Part shown: piece after piece, positions 7,258 through 13,057 of the stretch
Layout of the letters: every line of letters starts with the position of its first letter
How positions within the stretch are numbered: the stretch's first letter is position 1
Notes under the pieces: generated by a model
Told to the model about the DNA's origin: nothing
Seen by the model: the letters and a program-made list of their open reading frames with translations, nothing else
The model's database searches: none
Translations under genes and position numbers: made by a program
Assembly (NCBI GenBank): GCA_903941145.1
Contig: CAJANQ010000331.1
Location: 1-21,086, forward strand
DNA: 21,086 nt
Direction: 5' to 3'
Origin: an uncultured Actinomycetes bacterium
GTDB taxonomy: Bacteria > Actinomycetota > Acidimicrobiia > Acidimicrobiales > Microtrichaceae

Positions 7258-7560
7258 CCCTCGGGGGCCGTGGCCTGGCGACTGCCGAGTGCCGGGGCGG
7301 AGGAGGGCGGTCGGCCGCCCGTCCAGAAACCTCAAGTTCTACTTGCGCGACCCGTGGTTCCCGGTAAAGATAAGCAATCACAAAGATGTAATTACACGTC
7401 GAGGCGTTCCGCCGGCGCCCGACCCGACCTCCGCCCAGCCCGCAGAAGTGCGACGCTGGCGCCGTGCCGGGAGAAGGATCCGGCACGACCGCCCCGGCAA
7501 CGTTGCCGAGCAGCGACCAAGGGCGGTCCGCAGATCGGCTGGGGGATCAAGGGACACATC
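7258..7560 (+). promoter_or_regulatory. Intergenic region and long structured leader of whiB2-like gene
   Basis: This is the longest non-coding stretch of the window (303 bp). It holds a small GGGCGG/CCGCCC hairpin (7305-7320), which may end the VWA transcript. An AT-rich island follows at 7365-7396, with a possible promoter (TTGCGC at 7343, TAAAGA at 7365). Downstream are an 8-bp stem (7463-7470 with 7480-7487), a 14-bp palindrome (7495-7508), and a 7-bp pairing that encloses it (7488-7494 with 7521-7527). If transcription starts near 7375, the mRNA has a folded 5' leader of roughly 180 nt. No coding region is credible here. Confidence 0.45.
7387..7396. promoter_or_regulatory. AT-rich palindrome TGTAATTACA, candidate operator
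   Basis: A perfect 10-bp palindrome sits in an AT-rich island that stands out strongly from the GC-rich surroundings. It lies just downstream of the putative promoter of the whiB2-like gene. The position suits a repressor site overlapping the transcription start. Which regulator would bind cannot be told from sequence. Confidence 0.35.
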
Positions 7561-7851
7561 ATGGAGAACCAGATGGAACAGCCCAATGACACGGACGGCG
7601 GCGAGAGCTGGCAGATGTTTGCCAACTGCCTCGGCGTTGACCCTGACCTGTTCTTCCCGGAACGGGGAGCATCGACCAAGGAAGCCAAGGGCGTCTGCCA
7701 GGGCTGCGTCGTGCGCGAGGACTGCCTCGAGTACGCGCTGGCCAACGGCGAGAAGTTCGGCATCTGGGGCGGGCTCTCCGAGCGGGAGCGCCGCCGCATC
7801 CGCCGTCAGCGGGCCCTCGCCCGTGCGGCGCAGCAGACCCGTACTGCCTGA
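7561..7851 (+). CDS. whiB2: WhiB-family iron-sulfur transcriptional regulator (WhiB2/WhmD-like)
   Basis: A 96-aa Wbl protein. Four cysteines (Cys23, Cys46, Cys49, Cys55) in the C-Xn-C-X2-C-X5-C arrangement ligate a 4Fe-4S cluster. The GIWGG turn (67-71) and the basic helix SERERRRIRRQR follow. The phrase FFPERGASTKEAK is the hallmark that separates WhiB2/WhmD (Streptomyces WhiB) from other Wbl subfamilies; in relatives that subfamily controls septation and differentiation. AAGGG at 7549-7553 lies 7 nt before the chosen ATG. ATG at 7573 is an alternative start. Wbl proteins generally act by binding region 4 of the housekeeping sigma factor. The gene is monocistronic, with a strong terminator after it. 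Confidence 0.93.
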   Translation: MENQMEQPNDTDGGESWQMFANCLGVDPDLFFPERGASTKEAKGVCQGCVVREDCLEYALANGEKFGIWGGLSERERRRIRRQRALARAAQQTRTA

Positions 7852-7877
7852 CGACGCGTCAACAATTCGCTGAAGGG

Positions 7878-7903
7878 ACCCCGCCGACCGGCGGGGTTCT
7901 TTC
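7878..7903. terminator. Intrinsic terminator between convergent whiB2 and cyclo-ligase genes
   Basis: A perfect 8-bp stem (ACCCCGCC at 7878-7885, GGCGGGGT at 7890-7897) with a GACC tetraloop is followed by TCTTTC. It lies 26 nt after the whiB2 stop and next to the end of the minus-strand cyclo-ligase gene. It clearly serves the plus-strand gene. On the minus strand no comparable T-run follows. Confidence 0.85.
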
Positions 7904-7911
7904 GCGCGCGG

Positions 7912-8559
7912 TCACCGGTCGGGGCGGATCACCCGGGTCGGGGTGACGACCATGTCGAGCGGCACGTCCCACGGCTCCGAGGGCACCGCAGCCACGACCT
8001 GTTCGTCGAAGACTGCCCCGACGGCGACCGGTCGAGGGTCGCTCCCTAGCGCCCTGTCATAGAACCCCTTGCCGAAGCCCAGGCGGTTGCCGGCGTCGTC
8101 GACAGCCACGCAGGGCACGACCACGATGTCCGGTTGGAGCACCTCGCCCTGAACCGGCTCAAGGACCCGGAACAGGCCCCTGGCGAGCTCGCCGCCCGCC
8201 GGCCACTCCCGGAACTCCATGTTGCGGTCGTCGAGGACGACCGGCAGCACGACGGTCCAGCGGTCCGAGCGCATGTAGGCCGCGATCCCGGTGATGTCGA
8301 TCTCTCCGTCGACGGGGACGGACAGCGCCACCACTGGGGACCCGCGTCGGTCCTCGGGGAGCGACCGGCGCAGCTCGGACAGGACCGGGAGCAGGCGTGC
8401 AGCGGCCTGCTCGCTGGCCTCGAGCCGTGCCTCCGTAGTCAGCGCGGCCCGGAACGTGCGGACCAGCCGGCGAATGGCGCCACGGCGGTCGGCGTCCGAC
8501 GGGCGCGCCGTGCCGCCGGCGAGCGGGGGGAGGTCGGTGCGGTCGTTCTGGTCGGACAT
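7912..8559 (-). CDS. 5-formyltetrahydrofolate cyclo-ligase
   Basis: A 215-aa enzyme that converts 5-formyl-THF to 5,10-methenyl-THF with ATP, returning the storage folate to one-carbon metabolism in the cytoplasm. The family signature GFGKGFYD is at residues 161-168, preceded by PDIVVVPCVAVDDAGNRL and followed by EPWDVPLDMVVTP (195-207). The usual N-terminal basic helix is present as RGAIRRLVRTFRAAL after an extension of about 20 residues, so the true start could be further in. No clear ribosome binding site precedes the ATG. It is divergent from the tatA-like gene (59 bp between starts) and convergent with whiB2. Its link to the neighbours is positional only. Confidence 0.92.
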   Translation of the reverse strand: MSDQNDRTDLPPLAGGTARPSDADRRGAIRRLVRTFRAALTTEARLEASEQAAARLLPVLSELRRSLPEDRRGSPVVALSVPVDGEIDITGIAAYMRSDRWTVVLPVVLDDRNMEFREWPAGGELARGLFRVLEPVQGEVLQPDIVVVPCVAVDDAGNRLGFGKGFYDRALGSDPRPVAVGAVFDEQVVAAVPSEPWDVPLDMVVTPTRVIRPDR

Positions 8560-8581
8560 CGTGGGTAATTCCGGTCGTCGC

Positions 8582-8618
8582 GGGACGGTGACCGGCAGGT
8601 CACGGTACGCTGGCCGAC
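8582..8618 (+). promoter_or_regulatory. Predicted leaderless promoter of tatA-like gene
   Basis: GGGACG at 8582-8587, an 18-nt spacer and TACGCT at 8606-8611 are followed by 7 nt and the ATG, placing the transcription start at or beside the start codon. No Shine-Dalgarno is present. The layout matches those before the AAA+ ATPase and the 96-aa gene. Confidence 0.5.
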
Positions 8619-8795
8619 ATGTTCAGTGGCAACGAATGGCTGATCGTCGTGATTGCAGCACTCGTGCTGTTCGGCGGCTCGCAGATCCCGAAGCTCGCCC
8701 GCAACCTCGGTTCGGCCCAGAAGGAGTTCAAGAAGGGTCTGTCGCCCGGCTCCGACGGCGACGACGCCGACTCCAAGGACGATTCGGCAGCCTGA
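8619..8795 (+). CDS. tatA: TatA/TatE-like twin-arginine translocase subunit
   Basis: A 58-aa protein with the TatA/B architecture. It has a very short N-terminus and one transmembrane helix (about residues 6-20, WLIVVIAALVLFGGSQIP). The conserved FG and following P hinge lead into an amphipathic helix (KLARNLGSAQKEFKKGL, 25-41) and an acidic tail. TatA oligomers form the pore that passes folded proteins across the membrane. It is short even for TatA and has no TatC nearby, so it may be a dispersed TatA/E paralogue. The phrase FGGSQIPKLARNLG is typical TatA rather than TatB. A probable leaderless promoter sits immediately upstream. Confidence 0.88.
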   Translation: MFSGNEWLIVVIAALVLFGGSQIPKLARNLGSAQKEFKKGLSPGSDGDDADSKDDSAA

Positions 8796-8807
8796 CCACG
8801 GTCGGGC

Positions 8808-8828
8808 GCCGGGTGCCAAGCACCCGGC
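8808..8828. terminator. Hairpin downstream of tatA
   Basis: A perfect 9-bp stem (8808-8816 with 8820-8828) has a CAA loop and begins 12 nt after the tatA stop. It has no T-tract, so it would be a Rho-independent terminator of the non-canonical, U-less sort suggested for actinobacteria, or a 3'-end stabiliser. Confidence 0.5.
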
Positions 8829-8841
8829 AGGAACCTCGCGT

Positions 8842-8871
8842 CTGGCCGACGGCCCAGCGGGCGTCGGCCAG
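8842..8871. terminator. Second hairpin between convergent tatA and whiB
   Basis: A perfect 10-bp stem (8842-8851 with 8862-8871) has a 10-nt loop, 13 nt after the preceding hairpin and 24 nt from the minus-strand whiB stop. Neither side has a T-run. The tandem pair fills the convergent intergenic space and may serve one gene each. Confidence 0.5.
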
Positions 8872-8895
8872 CGAAGTAGCTAGATGGGCGCCGGA

Positions 8896-9156
8896 CTAGG
8901 CCAGGGTGGTCACGGTGGCGCTGACGCCGCGTGCCTTCAGGATCCGCCGGCGCTCACGCTCCGACGTCCCGCCCCAGACCCCGTGGTCGATCCGGTTGTC
9001 GAGGGCATAGTTGAGGCACTGGTCCTTGACCGGGCATCCCTCGCAGACACGTCGTGCGGCCTCGACGCCCACTCCGTCGGAGGGGAAGAAGATGCTCGGA
9101 GACTTGTCGGCGCAGTTGCCCTGTGCCATCCAGTCGGTGTCGAGTGCAGAAGTCAT
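8896..9156 (-). CDS. WhiB-family iron-sulfur transcriptional regulator
   Basis: An 86-aa Wbl protein, distinct from the WhiB2-like one 1.3 kb away. Cys15, Cys38, Cys41 and Cys47 form the cluster-binding set, followed by HGVWGG (58-63) and the basic helix SERERRRILKAR. FFPSDGVGVEAARRVC is not the WhiB2 pattern, and I do not assign a numbered subfamily. The start at 9156 (MTSALDTDW) is preferred over an in-frame ATG at 9195. The 13 extra residues are non-conserved in type, and a CAGAAT hexamer (complement of 9163-9168) lies 6 nt before 9156, consistent with a leaderless mRNA. It is divergent from htrA. Confidence 0.9.
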   Translation of the reverse strand: MTSALDTDWMAQGNCADKSPSIFFPSDGVGVEAARRVCEGCPVKDQCLNYALDNRIDHGVWGGTSERERRRILKARGVSATVTTLA

Positions 9157-9358
9157 ACGTGGATTCTGACGCCCCGGGCGGGCCGTTTGTTCCACATTTA
9201 GGCCCTGGACTGAAAGGTGTCACAGTGCCTGGGTCGGTCCGGACCACCGGTTCTTGACACCGCCCCAGCGCTGGCATCTGGGGCGGTCTCGTGGGGCCGA
9301 ACCTGAGCATCTGCTCGGCTGCGGTGCCGAAGGCGGGCGGAACCTCCATACTTCAGGG
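9157..9358. promoter_or_regulatory. Divergent control region of whiB and htrA
   Basis: In 202 bp between divergent genes there is a minus-strand -10-like CAGAAT (9163-9168) for whiB and a plus-strand CATACT (9347-9352) 6 nt before the htrA GTG. There is also an exact TTGACA at 9254-9259, with only a weak -10 candidate downstream of it. A perfect 10-bp stem (9259-9268 with 9278-9287, 9-nt loop) overlaps the TTGACA by one base. A second, upstream htrA promoter with a hairpin in its leader is possible. Confidence 0.45.
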
Positions 9359-10882
9359 GTGACCGAGCCGACCCCGTGGACCTCGCCGGAGGGCGTTCCG
9401 ACGCCTTCCGCCGACGTTCCGCCCCCTCCGACTGCGCCACTGCCGCCCACGAACCCTTTGCCGCCGCCCGCGCCGGCAGCACCTCCGGGCTGGACCACGC
9501 CGCCGTCCGCGCCGGCCACCGAGCCGTTCGTCCCCGTCGCGCCTGCGGCAGCGCCACCCGTTGCTCCAGTCCCGGCACCTCCTTCGGTCCCTGCGCCGGC
9601 CGGACCTCCGTCGTTCCAGCCCTCCACGCTGGGCGGCACGCCGCCCGGTGCCGCGCCGCTGGCCCCTCCGGTTGCGCCCCCGGGACCTCCGACCGCAGCG
9701 CCCACCGGTCCGCCGACCGCCGGAGCGGTCCCGCCGGGCGCCCCGCCGACCTGGGGTGCACCGGCTGCCGCCGGAGTGCCCGCGCCCGAACCGTCCAGGC
9801 CGACAGGTCGCGGTGGTTCGCTCCGGGCCGCGCTGATCGGCGGGCTCGTCGGCGCTGTCGTCGCCGGCGGCTGTGTGGGCTTCGTCCTGTGGAACCGGCC
9901 GTCGCCGACGGCGGCGGGCCTGCCTGCCTCGACCGAGAGCCGCCCGTCGACGAAGGTCGCCGGCCCCTCGCTCGACATCCGGGCCCTGCTCGACAAGGTG
10001 CGACCGTCGGTGGTGTCGATCCACACCGGCACCCGGTCCGGGGACGCGGCAGGGTCTGGAGTGGTCCTGCGCTCCGACGGCCTGGTCCTCACCAACGCCC
10101 ACGTCGTCGAGGGCGCCTCGCGCATCGAGGTCGACTTCGCGGACGGCCAGAGCGTGCCGGCCAAGCTGGTGGGGTCGCTCCCAGAGAACGACGTCGCGCT
10201 CATCCAGGCCGAGGGCCTCGACGGGTCGGTGGCCGCTGCGGAGCTCGGCAGCTCGGCGGTGCTGCAGCCCGGCGACGAGGTCGTGGCGATCGGCAACGCG
10301 CTCAACCTGGGCGACACGCCGAGCGTCACGTCCGGCATCGTCTCGGCGCTGGACCGGTCCATCCAGGTACCGGGCGGCGGCTCGCTGGACGGGCTCATCC
10401 AGACCGACGCTGCCATCAACCCGGGCAACTCGGGCGGTCCGCTCGTGAACTCCTCGGGCCAGGTGGTGGGGATCAACACCGCCATTCTGGAGAGCGCCCA
10501 GAGCATCGGCTTCGCGCTCTCGATCGACTCGATCCGTACGATCATCGACGACCTCGAGGCCGGTCGGAAGGCGACGGCCACCCGGCCGTTGCTCGGCGTG
10601 GAGACCCAGGACGTCGAGCTGCTCGACGCCGACGTGCTCGACCGGTTCGGCGTGACCTCGGAGACCGGGGCGTTCGTGCAGAAGGTGTCGCCCGGGACGG
10701 GCGCCGAGGCGGCCGGCATGCAGCCTGGCGACGTCATCGTGAAGGTCGACGGGACCCGTGTGCGGGCTGCCGAGGACGTGGGCCGGGCAGTTCGCAAGCA
10801 CCGGCCGGGCGAGCAGGTGACGATCGTCTACGAGCGTCGCGGCCAGCAGTCCACGACCACCGCCCTGCTCGGCAGCAGGTAG
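9359..10882 (+). CDS. HtrA/DegP-like membrane-anchored serine protease with PDZ domain
   Basis: A 507-aa S1C protease for envelope protein quality control. Residues 1-150 are a proline-rich (P/A/T/G), disordered cytoplasmic tail. One transmembrane helix follows (about 157-178, ALIGGLVGAVVAGGCVGFVL), then the trypsin-like domain outside the membrane. The triad is visible: His248 in TNAHVVEG, Asp278 in ENDVAL and Ser358 in NPGNSGGP. A single C-terminal PDZ domain (about 410-505) contains GAEAAGMQPGDVIVKVDG. The GTG at 9359 was chosen because a -10-like CATACT lies 6 nt upstream and the Pro-rich tail begins there. The frame is open to an ATG at 9254, but the extra residues look non-coding. Mycobacterial HtrA/PepD proteins share this topology. 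It ends one base from the convergent monooxygenase gene. Confidence 0.92.
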   Translation: MTEPTPWTSPEGVPTPSADVPPPPTAPLPPTNPLPPPAPAAPPGWTTPPSAPATEPFVPVAPAAAPPVAPVPAPPSVPAPAGPPSFQPSTLGGTPPGAAPLAPPVAPPGPPTAAPTGPPTAGAVPPGAPPTWGAPAAAGVPAPEPSRPTGRGGSLRAALIGGLVGAVVAGGCVGFVLWNRPSPTAAGLPASTESRPSTKVAGPSLDIRALLDKVRPSVVSIHTGTRSGDAAGSGVVLRSDGLVLTNAHVVEGASRIEVDFADGQSVPAKLVGSLPENDVALIQAEGLDGSVAAAELGSSAVLQPGDEVVAIGNALNLGDTPSVTSGIVSALDRSIQVPGGGSLDGLIQTDAAINPGNSGGPLVNSSGQVVGINTAILESAQSIGFALSIDSIRTIIDDLEAGRKATATRPLLGVETQDVELLDADVLDRFGVTSETGAFVQKVSPGTGAEAAGMQPGDVIVKVDGTRVRAAEDVGRAVRKHRPGEQVTIVYERRGQQSTTTALLGSR

Positions 10883-10883
10883 G

Positions 10884-12695
10884 TCAGGCCAGCTCGAGTC
10901 CGGCCAGGTCCTCGGCGTCGCGCCAGGCCTGCATCATCTCGAAGAAGGCGATCGAGCCGCCGCCGTAGGGCGCGGCCCACGGCGGTCCGTCGAGCTCGCG
11001 CCCTTCGTTGTTGTAGTAGCCGGGGGTGCAGTCGCTCCCGCCGATCCCACCGCCGATGCCGCCGGCCGCCTTCTCGACGATGGTCTGCGACCAGTCCTCC
11101 TCGGCCTGGACGGTGGCCTCGACGGTCATGAGCCCGTGCGACTCCATGTGGCCGACCACGTAGGCGACCTGGGTGGCGGCCTCGTCGAGCAGCTGGGTGT
11201 AGTTGGCCGTCCAGGCGCCCTGGCTCATGCCCATGACGAACAGGTTCGGGTAGCCGTGGCTGTGCATCCCGTGCAGCGTGCGCATGCCGTCGGTGGCCCA
11301 CTTCTCTGTCAGGGTCCGGCCGTCGCGGCCCACGACCCGGAACCCGGCCCGCCGTTCGTAGTCGGTCCCGACCTCGAACCCGGTGGCAAAGACGATGCAG
11401 TCGACGGGGTACTCGGTGCCGTCGACCACGACGCCTGCCGGCGTCACGCGCTCGACGCCCTTGCCGGCGGTATCGACGAGAGTGACGTTGGGCCGGTTGA
11501 ACGTCGGCAGGTAGTCGTCGTTGAAGCACGGCCGCTTGCAGAACATGGCGTACCAGGGCTTGAGGGCCTCGGCGGTGGCGGGGTCGTCGACGAGCGAGTC
11601 GACCCGGGCCCGCAGCTCCTCCATCTTCTCCATGTTCGCCAGCTCGAGGACCTCGGCGAACGGTCGCTCGTGCGAGCCGTGCCGGCCCTCCCGGTAGATC
11701 TCGACCATGCGGCCGACGATGTCGGTCCAGCCGTCGTCGACCAGGTCGGTCGCCTGGGGCAGGCCGCTCAGGATGGCGTTGAAGTTCTCGACGCGGTCCT
11801 TGTGCCAGCCGGGAGCGAGCTGCTCGGCGAACCCGGGCGGGGTGGGGGAGTTGCCGCGCTCGTCGACCGAACTGGGCGTGCGCTGGAACACGTAGAGGTG
11901 CTCGGCGCCGGCGCCCAGATGGGGGACGCACTGCACGGCGGTCGCGCCGGTGCCGATGACCGCGACCTTCTTGTCGGCCAGCCGGTCGAGGCCGCCCTCC
12001 GGTCCGCCACCGGTGTACGCATAGTCCCACCGGCTCGTGTGGAACGCGTGACCCTGGAACCCGTCGATGCCAGGCACGCCGGGCAGCTTGGGCCGGTGCA
12101 GCGGGCCGGTGGCCATCGCGACGAACTTCGCCCTCATGGCGTCGCCCCGGTCGGTGTGCACGGTCCACCGTGCGGTGGTGTCGTCCCAGACGAGGTCGGT
12201 GACCTCGGTCTGCAGCACGGCGTCGCGACGCAGGTCGAAGTGGTCGGCGATCCGGTGGGCGTGGCCGAGGATCTCCTTGGCCCGTGCGTACTTCTCGGTC
12301 GGGACGTACCCGGTCTCTTCGAGTAGCGGCAGGTAGATGTACGACTCGATGTCGCACTGGGCCCCCGGGTACTGGTTCCAGTACCAGGTGCCACCCACCT
12401 CCGCGCCCTTCTCCACGATGCGGATGCGTTCGACCCCGGCCTGTCGGAGCCGGGCCCCGGCGAGGAGTCCGCCGAACCCGCCACCCACGAGGAGCACGTC
12501 GACCTCGTCGGTCAGGGGCTCGCGGTCGGCGGGAGCACCGGCGTAGCGGTCCATGGCGAACCGAGACAGCCCGCCCGAGACCTCGAGGTACTGGTCGTTC
12601 CCGTCGGCCCGCACCCGTTTGTCGCGCTCGGCCCGGTAGCGGGCGCGGAGTGCGGCGGGGTCGAACGGAAGGTCGTCGTCGGAGGAGGCGGCCAT
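10884..12695 (-). CDS. Flavin-dependent Baeyer-Villiger-type monooxygenase
   Basis: A 603-aa class B flavoprotein monooxygenase expected to use FAD, NADPH and O2 to convert ketones to esters or lactones. Two Rossmann motifs flank the diagnostic sequence: GGGFGG (71-76) for FAD, the BVMO fingerprint FQGHAFHTSRW (213-223, FxGxxxHxxxW), then VIGTGATAVQ (from 247) for NADPH. GGTWYWNQYPGAQCD is also typical. The length, with about 65 residues before the first Rossmann fold, resembles the longer cyclopentadecanone-type enzymes rather than 540-aa cyclohexanone types; the substrate cannot be predicted. TAGAGT (complement of 12702-12707) lies 6 nt before the ATG, implying a leaderless mRNA. Divergent from the 96-aa/ppk operon; no metabolic link to its neighbours is evident. 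Confidence 0.92.
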   Translation of the reverse strand: MAASSDDDLPFDPAALRARYRAERDKRVRADGNDQYLEVSGGLSRFAMDRYAGAPADREPLTDEVDVLLVGGGFGGLLAGARLRQAGVERIRIVEKGAEVGGTWYWNQYPGAQCDIESYIYLPLLEETGYVPTEKYARAKEILGHAHRIADHFDLRRDAVLQTEVTDLVWDDTTARWTVHTDRGDAMRAKFVAMATGPLHRPKLPGVPGIDGFQGHAFHTSRWDYAYTGGGPEGGLDRLADKKVAVIGTGATAVQCVPHLGAGAEHLYVFQRTPSSVDERGNSPTPPGFAEQLAPGWHKDRVENFNAILSGLPQATDLVDDGWTDIVGRMVEIYREGRHGSHERPFAEVLELANMEKMEELRARVDSLVDDPATAEALKPWYAMFCKRPCFNDDYLPTFNRPNVTLVDTAGKGVERVTPAGVVVDGTEYPVDCIVFATGFEVGTDYERRAGFRVVGRDGRTLTEKWATDGMRTLHGMHSHGYPNLFVMGMSQGAWTANYTQLLDEAATQVAYVVGHMESHGLMTVEATVQAEEDWSQTIVEKAAGGIGGGIGGSDCTPGYYNNEGRELDGPPWAAPYGGGSIAFFEMMQAWRDAEDLAGLELA

Positions 12696-12701
12696 CTGCG
12701 C

Positions 12702-12707
12702 ACTCTA
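12702..12707 (-). promoter_or_regulatory. -10-like TAGAGT for leaderless monooxygenase mRNA
   Basis: Read on the minus strand, TAGAGT is followed by exactly 6 nt and then the ATG at 12695. No convincing -35 and no ribosome binding site are present. It shares a 68-bp intergenic region with the divergent promoter of the 96-aa gene. Confidence 0.45.
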
Positions 12708-12726
12708 CGACCGCCCCGAAGCGGGT

Positions 12727-12763
12727 AGGACGCCCGGCACCGCCCTCCGCTACGCTCCACCGC
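12727..12763 (+). promoter_or_regulatory. Predicted leaderless promoter of the 96-aa gene/ppk1/mutT operon
   Basis: AGGACG at 12727-12732, an 18-nt spacer and TACGCT at 12751-12756 are followed by 7 nt and the ATG. This is almost identical in layout and sequence to the tatA promoter. No PHO-box repeat is visible here, so ppk1 does not look directly phosphate-controlled from this promoter. Confidence 0.5.
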
Positions 12764-13054
12764 ATGTCCGACGCCACCGACTTCGAACTGGACGACGCCC
12801 CTGAGCCGATCGCCCAGGCCACCATCACCTACCTGGGCCCGGTCGCGCCGCACTGGGAGATCACCTCGGCGTTCGGCGACACGCAGCTGATCAACGAGTT
12901 CAAGCACCGCGTCAACGCCCGACTCATGCTGCTCCCTCCTCGCGACCCCCAGTTCCGCAAGAACAAGGAGCGGGTTGCCCGCGATGCGGAGCGCGAGCTC
13001 ATCGAGCTCGAATGGGTGCTCGGCGAGGACGGCGAGTACCTCCTCAACCGCTGA
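12764..13054 (+). CDS. Conserved-looking 96-aa protein of unknown function upstream of ppk1
   Basis: I do not recognise a family. The protein has an acidic N-terminus (SDATDFELDDAPEPIAQ), a probable beta stretch (ATITYLGPVAPHWEI), and then a charged helical region with LMLLPPRDPQFRKNKE and a run of Arg/Glu. It ends in GEDGEYLLNR. It is cytoplasmic, with no signal peptide or membrane segment. The gene is clearly real: codon use matches the neighbours, a good leaderless promoter precedes it, and its stop lies 3 nt before the ppk1 ATG, implying translational coupling. A role alongside polyphosphate kinase is inferred from operon position alone. Confidence 0.8.
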   Translation: MSDATDFELDDAPEPIAQATITYLGPVAPHWEITSAFGDTQLINEFKHRVNARLMLLPPRDPQFRKNKERVARDAERELIELEWVLGEDGEYLLNR

Positions 13055-13057
13055 GCC

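Noticed and set aside
7305..7320. Hairpin after the VWA gene as a strong terminator
   Set aside because: Only 6 bp with no T-tract; such stems are common by chance at this GC content, so it is mentioned only as part of the intergenic region.
3625..7335. 3.7-kb open frame on the minus strand opposite the AAA+ and VWA genes
   Set aside because: It is the codon-position mirror of two well-supported genes in GC-rich DNA. The translation is His/Leu/Gly/Val/Arg-rich with no motifs and begins opposite the intergenic region.
7270..7560. Upstream coding extension of the whiB2-like gene
   Set aside because: The residues are not Wbl-like, and the stretch contains an AT-rich promoter-like island and palindromes; the start at 7561 has a good ribosome binding site.
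9254..9358. ATG at 9254 as htrA start
   Set aside because: It would place the TTGACA/hairpin and -10-like element inside the gene, and the extra 35 residues differ in composition from the Pro-rich tail. Not fully excluded.
9220..10797. Minus-strand frames opposite htrA with Gly/Ala-rich repeats
   Set aside because: The apparent Gly/Ala repeats are the complement of the proline-rich HtrA tail; the sense strand has complete catalytic motifs.
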